Assembly: GCA_913051935.1 (NCBI GenBank)
Contig: CAJXCU010000006.1
Span: 1-64,000 of the forward strand
Direction of reading: 5' to 3'
From: an uncultured Flavobacteriales bacterium
GTDB lineage: Bacteria > Bacteroidota > Bacteroidia > Flavobacteriales_D > Crocinitomicaceae
DNA: 64,000 nt
Shown here: piece after piece, positions 1-9,648 of the stretch
How positions within the stretch are numbered: the stretch's first letter is position 1
Layout: each line of letters begins with the position of its first letter
Notes under the pieces: model-generated
Databases searched by the model: none
Told to the model about the DNA's origin: nothing
Seen by the model: only the letters and a program-made list of their open reading frames with translations
Position numbers and translations under genes: made by a program

Positions 1-173
1 ATTTCTTTTGGGTAATAACCTCAGATTACCTATATCATGGTGGTGACCATATGGACTTCTTCCAAGAATCTGTAGAGGTTATAGAAACCAAAACACTCAT
101 TCGAGATGCGCTGATTTATGAAGCTAAATTTCAACAGGTACTCATAAACGATACAACAACTAGAATTCAATGA
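1..173 (+). CDS. 5'-nucleotidase C-terminal domain-like protein, 3' end only
   Basis: Frame 3 is open from the window edge to TGA at 171-173 (...FWVITSDYLYHGGDHMDFFQES...); followed with ATGA overlap by a metallophosphatase. Confidence 0.7.
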   Translation, partial: FFWVITSDYLYHGGDHMDFFQESVEVIETKTLIRDALIYEAKFQQVLINDTTTRIQ

Positions 174-1078
174 AAAGAAGACGCTTTATTGAAAAGTTCG
201 CATTAAGTTCGGCTGGTATTGTTCTAATGAAACCATCATTCGCTCTCCAAAACCATTCCTCAACACGTAAAAGTAGACTTGTTATTCTACATACGAATGA
301 TACCCACTCTAATATTGATCCATTTCCAGAAAACCATTCAAAGTATCCTGGGATGGGCGGAATTGCCAAAAGGTATGACATTATAAAAAAAATAAAAACG
401 CAAGAACCCAACGTGCTTCTCTTGGACTCGGGAGATATTTTTCAGGGGACGCCCTATTTCAATACCTTTCATGGGGTACTCGAAATGAAATGTATGAGCA
501 GACTCGGATATGATGCCTCCACAATGGGTAACCATGACTTTGATATTGGAATGGATGGATTTTTGAAAGCAAAGCAACATGCTAACTTTCCATTTTTATG
601 TGCAAATTATGACTTTTCTAATACCATATTGAACAACGAAACACAAACCTTCAAAATTTTTAAAAAAGGAAGCATAAAAGTTGGTGTATTTGGCATTGGT
701 GTTGAACTCAGTGGACTTGTAACGAGGGAGGCCTATGGCGATACGATATATAATGATCCTATAGAGGTGGCAAATCAGACCGCGGCAAAACTTAAAAAAG
801 AAAAGTGTGACCTTGTGATTTGTCTTTCTCATTTGGGGTTTGAATACCGAGATAATGAAAAAGTATCAGATAAAAAGCTTGCCAAAAATTCAAAACATAT
901 AGACATCATACTCGGCGGACATACCCATACTTTTCTAGAAAAACCGGTAATTGAAAAAAATAAAGTAAAGAAGAATGTGTTGATCAACCAGGTAGGATGG
1001 GCAGGTATTCAGCTTGGAAGAATCGATATCGATTTACATACAGTGAAAATTGGTTCAGAGAACCTTGTTGTTTTCTAA
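170..1078 (+). CDS. metallophosphatase / 5'-nucleotidase N-terminal domain protein
   Basis: Motifs LHTNDTHSN, LDSGDIFQGTPYF, MGNHDFD, LSHLGF, ILGGHTHTF; N-terminal signal-like segment. Confidence 0.9.
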   Translation: MKRRRFIEKFALSSAGIVLMKPSFALQNHSSTRKSRLVILHTNDTHSNIDPFPENHSKYPGMGGIAKRYDIIKKIKTQEPNVLLLDSGDIFQGTPYFNTFHGVLEMKCMSRLGYDASTMGNHDFDIGMDGFLKAKQHANFPFLCANYDFSNTILNNETQTFKIFKKGSIKVGVFGIGVELSGLVTREAYGDTIYNDPIEVANQTAAKLKKEKCDLVICLSHLGFEYRDNEKVSDKKLAKNSKHIDIILGGHTHTFLEKPVIEKNKVKKNVLINQVGWAGIQLGRIDIDLHTVKIGSENLVVF

Positions 1079-1201
1079 ATCTCGGACCAAATTCAATAAA
1101 AGTCTTAGAAATCAGATTCAAATTTCTAACGGGACACATTGTATTGCTATCCTTCATAGAAACCCATCTGATTTACTTATCTTTGCCTCCAAATTTAGAT
1201 T

Positions 1202-2731
1202 ATGGCCACAAACAAAGTACGCGTTAGATTTGCTCCCTCTCCGACAGGACCATTGCATATGGGAGGAGTGCGAACGGCCTTGTACAATTATCTTTTCGCA
1301 AGAAAGCACAAAGGTACCTTTATTCTCAGAATTGAGGATACCGATCAAACTAGATTTGTGAAGGGTGCACAAGATTATATTTTGGATTCTTTTAAATGGT
1401 GTGGGATAACTCCAGATGAAGGCCCTGGAATAGGTGGCGAACACGGACCATATATTCAATCTGAAAGGAAAGATATATACCGTGAATATGCACAAATACT
1501 CATCGATACTGATAAAGCATATTATGCATTTGATACCTCAGATGAGCTTGCGAAAATGCGAGATGAAGCAAAAAAAATGGGTATGCCCAATTGGCAATAC
1601 AATGGAGTAAGTAGGATGAATATGCGCAATTCATTAACATTACCCCAATCAGAAGTTGAAACATTAATTGCAGACAATACTCCTTACGTAATTAGAATGA
1701 AAATGCCGCGAAATGAAGATGTGCGTTTCGAAGATGAAATCAGAGGATGGGTTGTTGTCAATACAAATAATCTCGATGATAAAGTACTTTTCAAAAGCGA
1801 TGGGATGCCAACGTATCACTTAGCAAATATTGTAGATGATCATGCCATGGAAATTAGTCACGTGATTCGAGGGGAGGAATGGCTTCCGTCAGCACCACTG
1901 CATGTTTTACTGTATGACGCACTGAATTGGGAACGCCCTAAGTTCGCCCACCTGCCTCTTTTATTACGACCAGATGGAAATGGAAAGCTATCTAAAAGAG
2001 ATGGAGACAGATTAGGTTTTCCAGTATTTCCATTGGATTGGACAACCCTCGAAGGAGAATTGTATTCAGGTTATAGAGAGAAGGGTTACTTCCCAGAAGC
2101 ATTTATCAACATGCTTGCCTTTTTAGGTTGGAACCCAGGAACTCAACAAGAAGTATTCAGCCTAAAAGAATTATCCGATAGTTTTAGTTTAGAACGTGTA
2201 TCAAAAGGCGGCGCGAAATTTGATCCTGACAAAACTAAATGGTTTCAGCAGCAATATATTCGATCCACGAATGATGAGGATTTAGCCAATATGCTTGAGA
2301 AGCATTTTCCCGAGAGCTTAAGTAATTCCCAAAAAGTGATGGTTTGTTCACTTATGAAAGAGAGGGCAACTTTCATTGACGACATTATACATGACGGTGC
2401 CTACTTGTTCGAGAGACCGAAAGATTACGACAAGAAAGTACTTGCTAAAAAATGGAAAGCGCATACTGCAGGACTCATAAAAGATTGGGTAAAAATCATT
2501 GAAGACCTAACCGACTTTACAGCCACAAACATAGAATCAAAATTCAAAGCTTTCCTTGAAGAGAGGGAATTGGGATTCGGTGCGGTTTTATTACCCTTTA
2601 GATTATTGGTCACTGGAGTTGGTGCAGGTCCAGGAATGTTTGATATTTCGGAGTTTTTAGGAAAGGACGAGGTCCTCGCGAGAATAGAATCTGGCCTACT
2701 TCACATTGAACAGATTAAGAATGAGGCATAG
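1202..2731 (+). CDS. gltX: glutamyl-tRNA synthetase
   Basis: RFAPSPTGPLHMGGVRTALYNYLFAR and KLSKRDGDRLGFPVFPL motifs. Confidence 0.97.
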   Translation: MATNKVRVRFAPSPTGPLHMGGVRTALYNYLFARKHKGTFILRIEDTDQTRFVKGAQDYILDSFKWCGITPDEGPGIGGEHGPYIQSERKDIYREYAQILIDTDKAYYAFDTSDELAKMRDEAKKMGMPNWQYNGVSRMNMRNSLTLPQSEVETLIADNTPYVIRMKMPRNEDVRFEDEIRGWVVVNTNNLDDKVLFKSDGMPTYHLANIVDDHAMEISHVIRGEEWLPSAPLHVLLYDALNWERPKFAHLPLLLRPDGNGKLSKRDGDRLGFPVFPLDWTTLEGELYSGYREKGYFPEAFINMLAFLGWNPGTQQEVFSLKELSDSFSLERVSKGGAKFDPDKTKWFQQQYIRSTNDEDLANMLEKHFPESLSNSQKVMVCSLMKERATFIDDIIHDGAYLFERPKDYDKKVLAKKWKAHTAGLIKDWVKIIEDLTDFTATNIESKFKAFLEERELGFGAVLLPFRLLVTGVGAGPGMFDISEFLGKDEVLARIESGLLHIEQIKNEA

Positions 2732-3077
2732 TATTAGTGTTGAAGATATAAAACTATATGCCCATCACGGGTGTCTTAAAGAGGAAGAAAAAATTGGTGG
2801 TCATTACAGTGTTGATGTATTTATAGAAACCGATTTCACAGAGGCTGCTACAAAAGATGAGCTCAATAATACGGTTGATTACGTTCAGGTAAATCAGATC
2901 GTTAAAGATGAAATGGCCATAAGATCCAAGCTAATAGAGTCCGTAGGTCAAAGAATTATTGAGCGACTAAAAGATGCGTTTGAAAACTCAGAGTTCAAGG
3001 TGGTCATTAAAAAACTTAATCCACCAATTGATGGGGATGTCGCACTTGTTTCAATAAGCATTGACTCAAGGTACTAA
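2721..3077 (+). CDS. folB: dihydroneopterin aldolase
   Basis: LYAHHGCLKEEEKIGGHYSVDVFIETDF and NNTVDYVQV typical of FolB; start may be 2706 or 2721. Confidence 0.9.
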   Translation: MRHSISVEDIKLYAHHGCLKEEEKIGGHYSVDVFIETDFTEAATKDELNNTVDYVQVNQIVKDEMAIRSKLIESVGQRIIERLKDAFENSEFKVVIKKLNPPIDGDVALVSISIDSRY

Positions 3078-3080
3078 GTC

Positions 3081-3947
3081 CTAATTGTGGACCTTCCTTC
3101 TTTGTAAATAATTCAATCCTGCCTCCAATCCGGCGCGATAATCAAGCTCAATATTTTTAACAGAAGTAGTAAATATTTGGGTATTTAGCGGTGATTGAGG
3201 TGCAATCTGTTCCACAGTAATATGCTTGGGCAGACCATCAATATAATCTATCGATTCTTTTATATTTAATTGGAAGCGTTCAACATCTGCAATGATCTTC
3301 TCACTTGCACGTAAAAACTTTGACACCAAATATTCTGGTCGAAACATACCTGGCTTGAAATCAAAATGTGTCGTGCGTATTACAACAATATCCGTTGCGC
3401 CATTTTCAACCGCCCAACGAATGGGAATGGGATCTGAAATTCCTCCATCTGAATATTGCATTCCGTTTACTTTGTGCTTTCCCTTGGTTAACATTGGGAC
3501 TGTGCTTGCAGCAATGGTCATGTCAATCCAATTCTCTCTTGTTGGTTCAAGGTAATGGGTCGAACCGTCTTGACTATCTGTAAGCACAATAAAGTAGTCT
3601 TTGTGCTCTAATTCCTTGCAAGCTGTGTCAAAGTCAAAAGGGAACTCCGTTTCTGCAATATCGTAGAAGAAATCTAAATTCATTAATCCATCGCTAAACG
3701 CCTTGCTGTATTGAATGAATCGTTCGTCTTGACACAGGGCACGCATACATTGGTAGAAATAACCATACTTTTTACTTAAAAAATAAGAAATTGCAATACT
3801 CCCTCCAGATACACCAATATAGGATTGAAATGGATCAAATGAAACAGATCTAAACACGTCTAATACCCCTCCTGTAAAAGAGGTTTTAAATCCTCCACCT
3901 TCAAGAATCAATACTTTTTTACCCGTAAAAATTCCTTTTTCATTCAT
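3081..3947 (-). CDS. patatin-like phospholipase
   Basis: LILEGGGFKTSFTGGVLD oxyanion motif, GVSGGS nucleophile elbow, SDGGISDPIP catalytic Asp motif. Confidence 0.92.
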   Translation of the reverse strand: MNEKGIFTGKKVLILEGGGFKTSFTGGVLDVFRSVSFDPFQSYIGVSGGSIAISYFLSKKYGYFYQCMRALCQDERFIQYSKAFSDGLMNLDFFYDIAETEFPFDFDTACKELEHKDYFIVLTDSQDGSTHYLEPTRENWIDMTIAASTVPMLTKGKHKVNGMQYSDGGISDPIPIRWAVENGATDIVVIRTTHFDFKPGMFRPEYLVSKFLRASEKIIADVERFQLNIKESIDYIDGLPKHITVEQIAPQSPLNTQIFTTSVKNIELDYRAGLEAGLNYLQRRKVHN

Positions 3948-3952
3948 GCTAA

Positions 3953-4546
3953 TCAGTTATTTAAAACATCAATCCTATTTATTAAATAGGCTTTTAACTT
4001 TGTGAAAGCGCGTGCGCGGTGACTAAACTTATTCTTCTCGTCCAAAGGCATCTGGGCAAAAGTCAACTGAGAACCATCAGGAATAAAAATGGGATCATAA
4101 CCAAAACCGTAATTACCAATACCTTCGCTAATGATTTCACCATTGATTATACCTTCAAACTGAATTGTCTCTTTTTCATCTCTGTAGGTAATAACGGTAC
4201 GAAAACGAGCTTTTTTATTTGAATACTCATCGAGATTTTTCAGTAAAAGGGCCATATTTCGTTCTGGATTACAATCCGGACCAGCATATCTTGCTGAAAA
4301 AACACCCGGAGCACCATTTAAGGCCTCTACTTCAAGTCCAGTATCATCAGCGAAGCATGCTCGCTTAAATTCCGAAAATACCGCGTCTGCTTTGAGCTTA
4401 GAATTTCCTTCTAGCGTTGTTTCTGTTTCTTCAATCTCTTGGGTAAATGATAAGTCCTTCAGACTCTGAATTTGAATGAGGTCACCCATCAACGCTTGAA
4501 GTTCAATTGCCTTATTATTGTTGGCTGTTGCAAAAATTAATTTCAT
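3953..4546 (-). CDS. rdgB: non-canonical purine NTP pyrophosphatase (RdgB/HAM1 family)
   Basis: MKLIFATANNNKAIEL, FADDTGLEVEALNGAPGVFSARYAG, GFGYDPIFIPDG. Confidence 0.95.
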   Translation of the reverse strand: MKLIFATANNNKAIELQALMGDLIQIQSLKDLSFTQEIEETETTLEGNSKLKADAVFSEFKRACFADDTGLEVEALNGAPGVFSARYAGPDCNPERNMALLLKNLDEYSNKKARFRTVITYRDEKETIQFEGIINGEIISEGIGNYGFGYDPIFIPDGSQLTFAQMPLDEKNKFSHRARAFTKLKAYLINRIDVLNN

Positions 4547-5622
4547 TTAAATAGATTAAGGTATTCTTGTGAATATGCCAAAACAGAATATTTTGTTGTA
4601 ATAGTCTCTTTGCCGGCAGCGCCAATGCGCATTCGCTCACTTTTGTCTTGTATTAATTTTTCTAAAGCATCCTCCCACTGCTTTTCACCTTCAACCAAAA
4701 GGCCGTTTTTATTATGTGATACAATTTGAGTATTGACACCTACCGGGGATACAACAGCGGGAATACCCAAAGACATGTATTGCAGACATTTAAACCCACA
4801 TTTACCTTCTGACCAAATATCATGTTCTAATGGCATTACTCCAATTGAAATTTCATTCAGATCTGAAATTTCTGTCTCTCTCCTCCATTGTATAAAATTC
4901 AGGGAGCGAAGATCATAGTCAGGACGCTTGTTTGAGATCACTCTAAACTCAAAGTCATACCTCATCTCTAATTTTTTAATAATGGGAATAAGAAAATCTA
5001 AAAACCGCATGGTTGAGTGTGTCCCTGTCCATCCGATAACAATTTTTTGGTCATAATCGGTATTCACATTATGATAATGGAGCGTATCAATAGTGGTAGG
5101 AATAATCTTGACATTTTTATTTAATTTATTTGCATATTCTGACAGATAACGATTCCCAGCTGTTATTTGATCTGCCCATTTTATGCAATATTTTACTTTC
5201 CAATAGGCTTTGAGGCGATGTACCTTTGCGTTTGATTCACTATAATTAGCCAACCAAATGGCATCATCAAAGTCGTAGATGTATTTTTTCCTGTACAACT
5301 TCGCAATTATGAACTCAAAAACTGGAGGACCTATGTGAGCAGCTTCCCTGTGGATAAAAACAAAATCATATTTATAAATAGTAAGAATCGTAATTAAACG
5401 CCTTGCAAAACTGCGAACAATGCCTGTTATTTTTTTAAAAAAGCTACCTTCTTTATATAATTTTTCCCAAGTACGCTTATCTAAAAAAGGAGCAAAATGA
5501 GTCTGGTATCCATGTTGCTCCAGGTAAGGTATGTATTGCTCAAACCTAAAGCGTTGCGATGGAGCCTCACCACGAGGATAAGGCACAATGAAAATAATTG
5601 ACTTCTTTTTCTGCAGTGTCAT
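4543..5622 (-). CDS. glycosyltransferase (GT4-like)
   Basis: IGWTGTHSTMRFL and EGKCGFKCLQYMSLGIPAVVSPVGVN C-terminal Rossmann features. Confidence 0.85.
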   Translation of the reverse strand: MTLQKKKSIIFIVPYPRGEAPSQRFRFEQYIPYLEQHGYQTHFAPFLDKRTWEKLYKEGSFFKKITGIVRSFARRLITILTIYKYDFVFIHREAAHIGPPVFEFIIAKLYRKKYIYDFDDAIWLANYSESNAKVHRLKAYWKVKYCIKWADQITAGNRYLSEYANKLNKNVKIIPTTIDTLHYHNVNTDYDQKIVIGWTGTHSTMRFLDFLIPIIKKLEMRYDFEFRVISNKRPDYDLRSLNFIQWRRETEISDLNEISIGVMPLEHDIWSEGKCGFKCLQYMSLGIPAVVSPVGVNTQIVSHNKNGLLVEGEKQWEDALEKLIQDKSERMRIGAAGKETITTKYSVLAYSQEYLNLFK

Positions 5623-6833
5623 TGGGCGCTAATGGTTTTATAAATCTCAATATATGTATTAACACCAGAGTCAAGACCAAAAAAAGTATGTGCCCCTTTT
5701 ATTGCTTGATCGCGGTCAAAATTAAATTCATTCAGTATACATGTATCAATTTCAGAGGCTGCTACAACAAAGCCAGCATTAAATTTTTTAACGATATCCG
5801 CTGTATCACCAACACCGTCATTGCATATAATAGGAATACCCATAGACATTAACTCACCCTGCTTGGTCGGAGAACTTGCTTTTTTGGAAAAGGCAGGAAG
5901 AATAAAAAAGATAGAACAGGAAAATAAACTCATGTAACAAGGTACCTCATGATGCATCGATGAAACTACGCGAATAGATTCCATACTTATTCCTATATCT
6001 GCAGCGGCTTTGAAGATGTAGGAAGGTTTCTCCCTGGATACAAATAAAAAAATTGGTTTGTTTTTTTCTTTTGTATTTCGATGAAAGAAAGACAACATCT
6101 CGTCTAACATATACCACGTACCTATTGAACCTACATAACCCATTACATATGAGTCATTGTCAATATTTAACTCGGAGCGGAGCTGATTTTTTTGTTTTTC
6201 TGCAATTAAATTGAAATCAAATTTTTGCGTATTTACACAGCAAGGGATAACGCTTATTTTAGATCCCAAATCAGACATTTTATCCCAGCTTATAATTTCA
6301 TTTTTACCCGTTTTTGTCAATGACACGATATGGTCCGACTCATGAAAAAAATCAAGCTCTTTTTTCTTAAAAAAATTATAAACCCACTTATATAAAAGGT
6401 TTTCAAGATTCCACAAACCTCCGTCAACGCGTTCATCTGCCCAAAAGCCCCTCATGTCAAACAAGAAAGGAATACCCTTCTTCCTTTTAAAGCTTAGACC
6501 AATTAAAGCAGAAATATAGCTGCGACAATGAATCAATGATAATCCATGTTTTTTGTGCAATTTATTGGATACTCGGCGCATTTTCAAAACATCCCAAACT
6601 GTTGACAATAAAGGTGGTCTTTTTGTATACTTCAGCGGATGCCAATCAATGTTATTTTCTTTACAAATGGCTTCAATAGTGCGTCGATTTTCATTATAAC
6701 GGTCTGGCTTCTCAAAGCTTACTAGATGAAAAGAATACCCTACCTTTGACAAACCGATTATATAGGGTAGAACTTGTGACTGACCGAGTGGATCTGTCAT
6801 TCCATCATAAGAAAGGTAAAGGACATGTTTCAC
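5619..6833 (-). CDS. glycosyltransferase (GT4-like)
   Basis: ORF 5619..6986; the family-like N-terminus (KHVLYLSYDGMTDPLGQSQVLPYI) begins at an in-frame GTG at 6833, which avoids overlap with the upstream gene; C-terminal GELMSMGIPIICNDGVGDT. Confidence 0.85.
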   Translation of the reverse strand: MKHVLYLSYDGMTDPLGQSQVLPYIIGLSKVGYSFHLVSFEKPDRYNENRRTIEAICKENNIDWHPLKYTKRPPLLSTVWDVLKMRRVSNKLHKKHGLSLIHCRSYISALIGLSFKRKKGIPFLFDMRGFWADERVDGGLWNLENLLYKWVYNFFKKKELDFFHESDHIVSLTKTGKNEIISWDKMSDLGSKISVIPCCVNTQKFDFNLIAEKQKNQLRSELNIDNDSYVMGYVGSIGTWYMLDEMLSFFHRNTKEKNKPIFLFVSREKPSYIFKAAADIGISMESIRVVSSMHHEVPCYMSLFSCSIFFILPAFSKKASSPTKQGELMSMGIPIICNDGVGDTADIVKKFNAGFVVAASEIDTCILNEFNFDRDQAIKGAHTFFGLDSGVNTYIEIYKTISAQ

Positions 6834-6855
6834 AATGCCAACAAAGATATCATTC

Positions 6856-8541
6856 TTAAAAATATGCCGTATATCCAAAGTGAATTTTACTAGAACGAAA
6901 ATCAATTGGATTGGCCTGTTCACGACCCAGTGCATAAGTGATTGAAAAGATACCAATCTTGGATCCAAAAGATATTCCTCCGCCAAAACCTAATGGGTGG
7001 TCATTCTTGTAACTTAAGGAGGTGTTTTCATAGAAACACTGGTCATAAAAAAGAAATACATTGCTATTCTCATCTAGGAGAAATCTATATTCCAAGGTGA
7101 GTTGGCCCTTGGTCGAGGCAAAAAGCTGTTCCTCATTAAAACCGCGAAGCGTATTTAAACCACCAAATCGATACAGCTCATTTTCAAAAATTGTTGGGCT
7201 CATGTAAAAGTCAAATAGCAATCCGAAAAGTAAAACATGCCTCGGAAAAATAGAGACGTATTCTCGATATAAAAAGTTACCTAAATAAGTCGTGTTTTTT
7301 TCAGTCGCCGCATCCGTTGAATCTCCTGATAATACTCTTTGACCGACATAGAGCTTTGCCTTTAAAACACGACCTTTACCGGGGTTTATTAAATTATCAA
7401 GGGCTTGCCGCTCTATCGACAAACCATAAGCATTGGTGCGATAAGAATTTAGGTTACTAAACTCTGAGCTTGATGAACCACCACTCAAAATACTCGACGA
7501 CATAAAACGATAATGCGCCCGAATACGAAATCCATTTTTTAGAGAATAGGATACATTAAGTTCAGTATTTAAATCTAAAAAGGTAGAATCCCTTTTGTAT
7601 AGGAGTAAATGAGATTCGATTCCAAAAGGAGATTGGAATAAATAAGGATAATTTAAATTCAGCTTCATCCTTTGTGTTTGCGGCTTGATACTTCTCCAAT
7701 TTAACTTTAAAAGCTCTCCTTTTTTCAAGGCATTTTCTAGCTTCAAGTTGAGCTCTCCCGTCAAAGCCATCCTTTGGCTTACAGGATTTGGCTGAAGACC
7801 CAGCGCACCTCTAACAAAACTTACTTTTGTCGATTTTAAGTAAAGAAAAAGCTCAAAGCCCTCACTCGTATACATTATTTCAGATGGCTTAATGGTCGAT
7901 AAGAAAGAGGTTTGTTTGATCTTTCGATCAATCTCACCAATTTTTTCTTCGGCGTAACCCTCGTCAATACTGTAATCAATAATCCCCTGGATTGTGTTGT
8001 TGGAGATACTCGAATCACCTCGAATATGAATTTTTCTCAAGGTAAAATAGCGCCCCTTATTTAGATTAATTACAGCCCGTATTTTGAGGTCTTCGATCTC
8101 TATTGAATCGAGAAAGATATTTACAAAAGGAAAGCCTTGATTGGAAAAAACACTTATTTTATCTGCTAAAAATACACTAAGCTCATCTGGAGAGAAGGTT
8201 GCTGATTTATTCTTTTTCTTGAATATAGTGAGTTCCGCATCCTGTAGATTTCTAATCTCAATTTCACTAAATCTATTCCCCAAATCAACTGAAACCTGTT
8301 TCGAAGTAGTATCTTGCTCCAAGGAATACAAAAAGTATCCTTTAGAGATAAGTGAATTGCCGAGAGCACGAATACTTTTATTTGCTGAAAGCGCAATTGA
8401 AGTATCAACAGAAATAAATTTTGAAAATTTTTTCTTTAAAGTTGTATTGCTGAATTTGAGTTCGTATTTCTCCTGCGCTAGAAGTGATGCACTCCCCAAA
8501 GAGATTATTAAAAACAATAAAAAAAATCCACGTATTTTCAC
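6856..8541 (-). CDS. Omp85/TamA-like outer membrane protein with POTRA-like N-terminal region
   Basis: Signal peptide (FFLLFLIISLGSASLLAQ), POTRA-like FTLRKIHIRGDSSISNNTI, barrel motif YRFGGLNTLRGFNEEQLF, aromatic C-terminus. Confidence 0.85.
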   Translation of the reverse strand: MKIRGFFLLFLIISLGSASLLAQEKYELKFSNTTLKKKFSKFISVDTSIALSANKSIRALGNSLISKGYFLYSLEQDTTSKQVSVDLGNRFSEIEIRNLQDAELTIFKKKNKSATFSPDELSVFLADKISVFSNQGFPFVNIFLDSIEIEDLKIRAVINLNKGRYFTLRKIHIRGDSSISNNTIQGIIDYSIDEGYAEEKIGEIDRKIKQTSFLSTIKPSEIMYTSEGFELFLYLKSTKVSFVRGALGLQPNPVSQRMALTGELNLKLENALKKGELLKLNWRSIKPQTQRMKLNLNYPYLFQSPFGIESHLLLYKRDSTFLDLNTELNVSYSLKNGFRIRAHYRFMSSSILSGGSSSSEFSNLNSYRTNAYGLSIERQALDNLINPGKGRVLKAKLYVGQRVLSGDSTDAATEKNTTYLGNFLYREYVSIFPRHVLLFGLLFDFYMSPTIFENELYRFGGLNTLRGFNEEQLFASTKGQLTLEYRFLLDENSNVFLFYDQCFYENTSLSYKNDHPLGFGGGISFGSKIGIFSITYALGREQANPIDFRSSKIHFGYTAYF

Positions 8542-8672
8542 TTAGAAACTTCTAATGTATAACGCATAAAATTCGATTATTTGTATTCTTTATCCAACAA
8601 AAATTAAATAAAATTGTAACTTTATGTATTGTAGGCACGTTAGACTCAACACGAACAACAAAACAAACTACC

Positions 8673-8810
8673 ATGAAAACGAAAGCAACAGTATTATTTT
8701 TATTAGCCTTTGTAACAACTATTTTAATTTCTTGTGGATCGGGAAGAACAGCGAGCTGCGATGCCTACGGAAGTATTGATTCAGAAAATCAAGAGTTGGT
8801 GACAAAATAA
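8673..8810 (+). CDS. small lipoprotein (45 aa)
   Basis: ATG 8673 to TAA 8810: MKTKATVLFLLAFVTTILISCGSGRTASCDAYGSIDSENQELVTK; lipobox ILISC; not in the ORF track because it is shorter than 60 aa. Confidence 0.65.
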   Translation: MKTKATVLFLLAFVTTILISCGSGRTASCDAYGSIDSENQELVTK

Positions 8811-8832
8811 AGGTCTAATAAGACTCAAGACA

Positions 8833-9648
8833 TTAATTAAAGCGTCTTAAATACAGTTCCATGGTGGATTGAATTTTAGACGCTTCTTTTTTTGCCGCAG
8901 CGGCAAAAGATTGAGAAGAATCGGCATAAATAATTCCTCTCGACGAGTTTACCAGTAATCCGCAATCTTTAATCATTCCATATTGAACTACCTCTGCAAG
9001 TGAGCCCCCCTGTGCCCCGACTCCGGGTACCAAAAAGAAATGATCAGGAGCAAGCTCTCTAATCTTTGCAATGTCTTGAGACCGGGTAGCGCCGACAACA
9101 AACATTAAGTTTTCTGAACTCCCCCATTTTAAACATTTTTTAACTACAGATTCAAAGAGAGGCCCCTTTCCTTCGGAGCTGAGAAATTGAAAATCCTTAG
9201 CACCTTCATTCGATGTCAAAGCAAGTACAACCGCCCATTTATTTGTATGGCACAGAAAAGGTTCGATACTGTCGGACCCCATATACGGCGCAATCGTCAA
9301 GGCATCACAATTATAAGTTTCGAAAAATGTTTTAGCATAATACAGCGAGGTGTTTCCTATATCACCCCTTTTGGCATCAGCAATCACTAAACATTCTTCT
9401 GGAATATATTCTATGGTTTTCTGAAATGACTTCCATCCTTCAATCCCAAGACATTCAAAAAATGCGAGATTTGGTTTGTAAGCAACGGCATATTGCTTTG
9501 TTGCATCAATGATTGCCTTATTGAATTCAAATATAGGATCCTCCAATGATAGTAGATGCCTTGGTATTTTGGCTATATCGGGGTCTAAACCCACACAAAG
9601 AAATGATTTCTTGATCTGTATTTGTTCAATTAGTTGGGCTCTATTCAT
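8833..9648 (-). CDS. pyrF: orotidine-5'-phosphate decarboxylase
   Basis: LCVGLDPDIAKIP, IADAKRGDIGNTS, LVPGVGAQGGS. Confidence 0.96.
   Translation of the reverse strand: MNRAQLIEQIQIKKSFLCVGLDPDIAKIPRHLLSLEDPIFEFNKAIIDATKQYAVAYKPNLAFFECLGIEGWKSFQKTIEYIPEECLVIADAKRGDIGNTSLYYAKTFFETYNCDALTIAPYMGSDSIEPFLCHTNKWAVVLALTSNEGAKDFQFLSSEGKGPLFESVVKKCLKWGSSENLMFVVGATRSQDIAKIRELAPDHFFLVPGVGAQGGSLAEVVQYGMIKDCGLLVNSSRGIIYADSSQSFAAAAKKEASKIQSTMELYLRRFN

Noticed and set aside
997-1361. Overlapping ORFs of 76 and 103 aa spanning the gltX start
   Set aside because: Out of frame with the metallophosphatase and gltX; no independent coding signal
6834-6986. N-terminal 51 aa of the 455-aa glycosyltransferase ORF
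   Set aside because: Overlaps the end of the Omp85-like gene and has no family resemblance; GTG at 6833 fits better
8141-8545. 134-aa plus-strand ORF opposite the Omp85-like gene start
   Set aside because: Antisense to signal peptide and POTRA region; hydrophobic shadow composition
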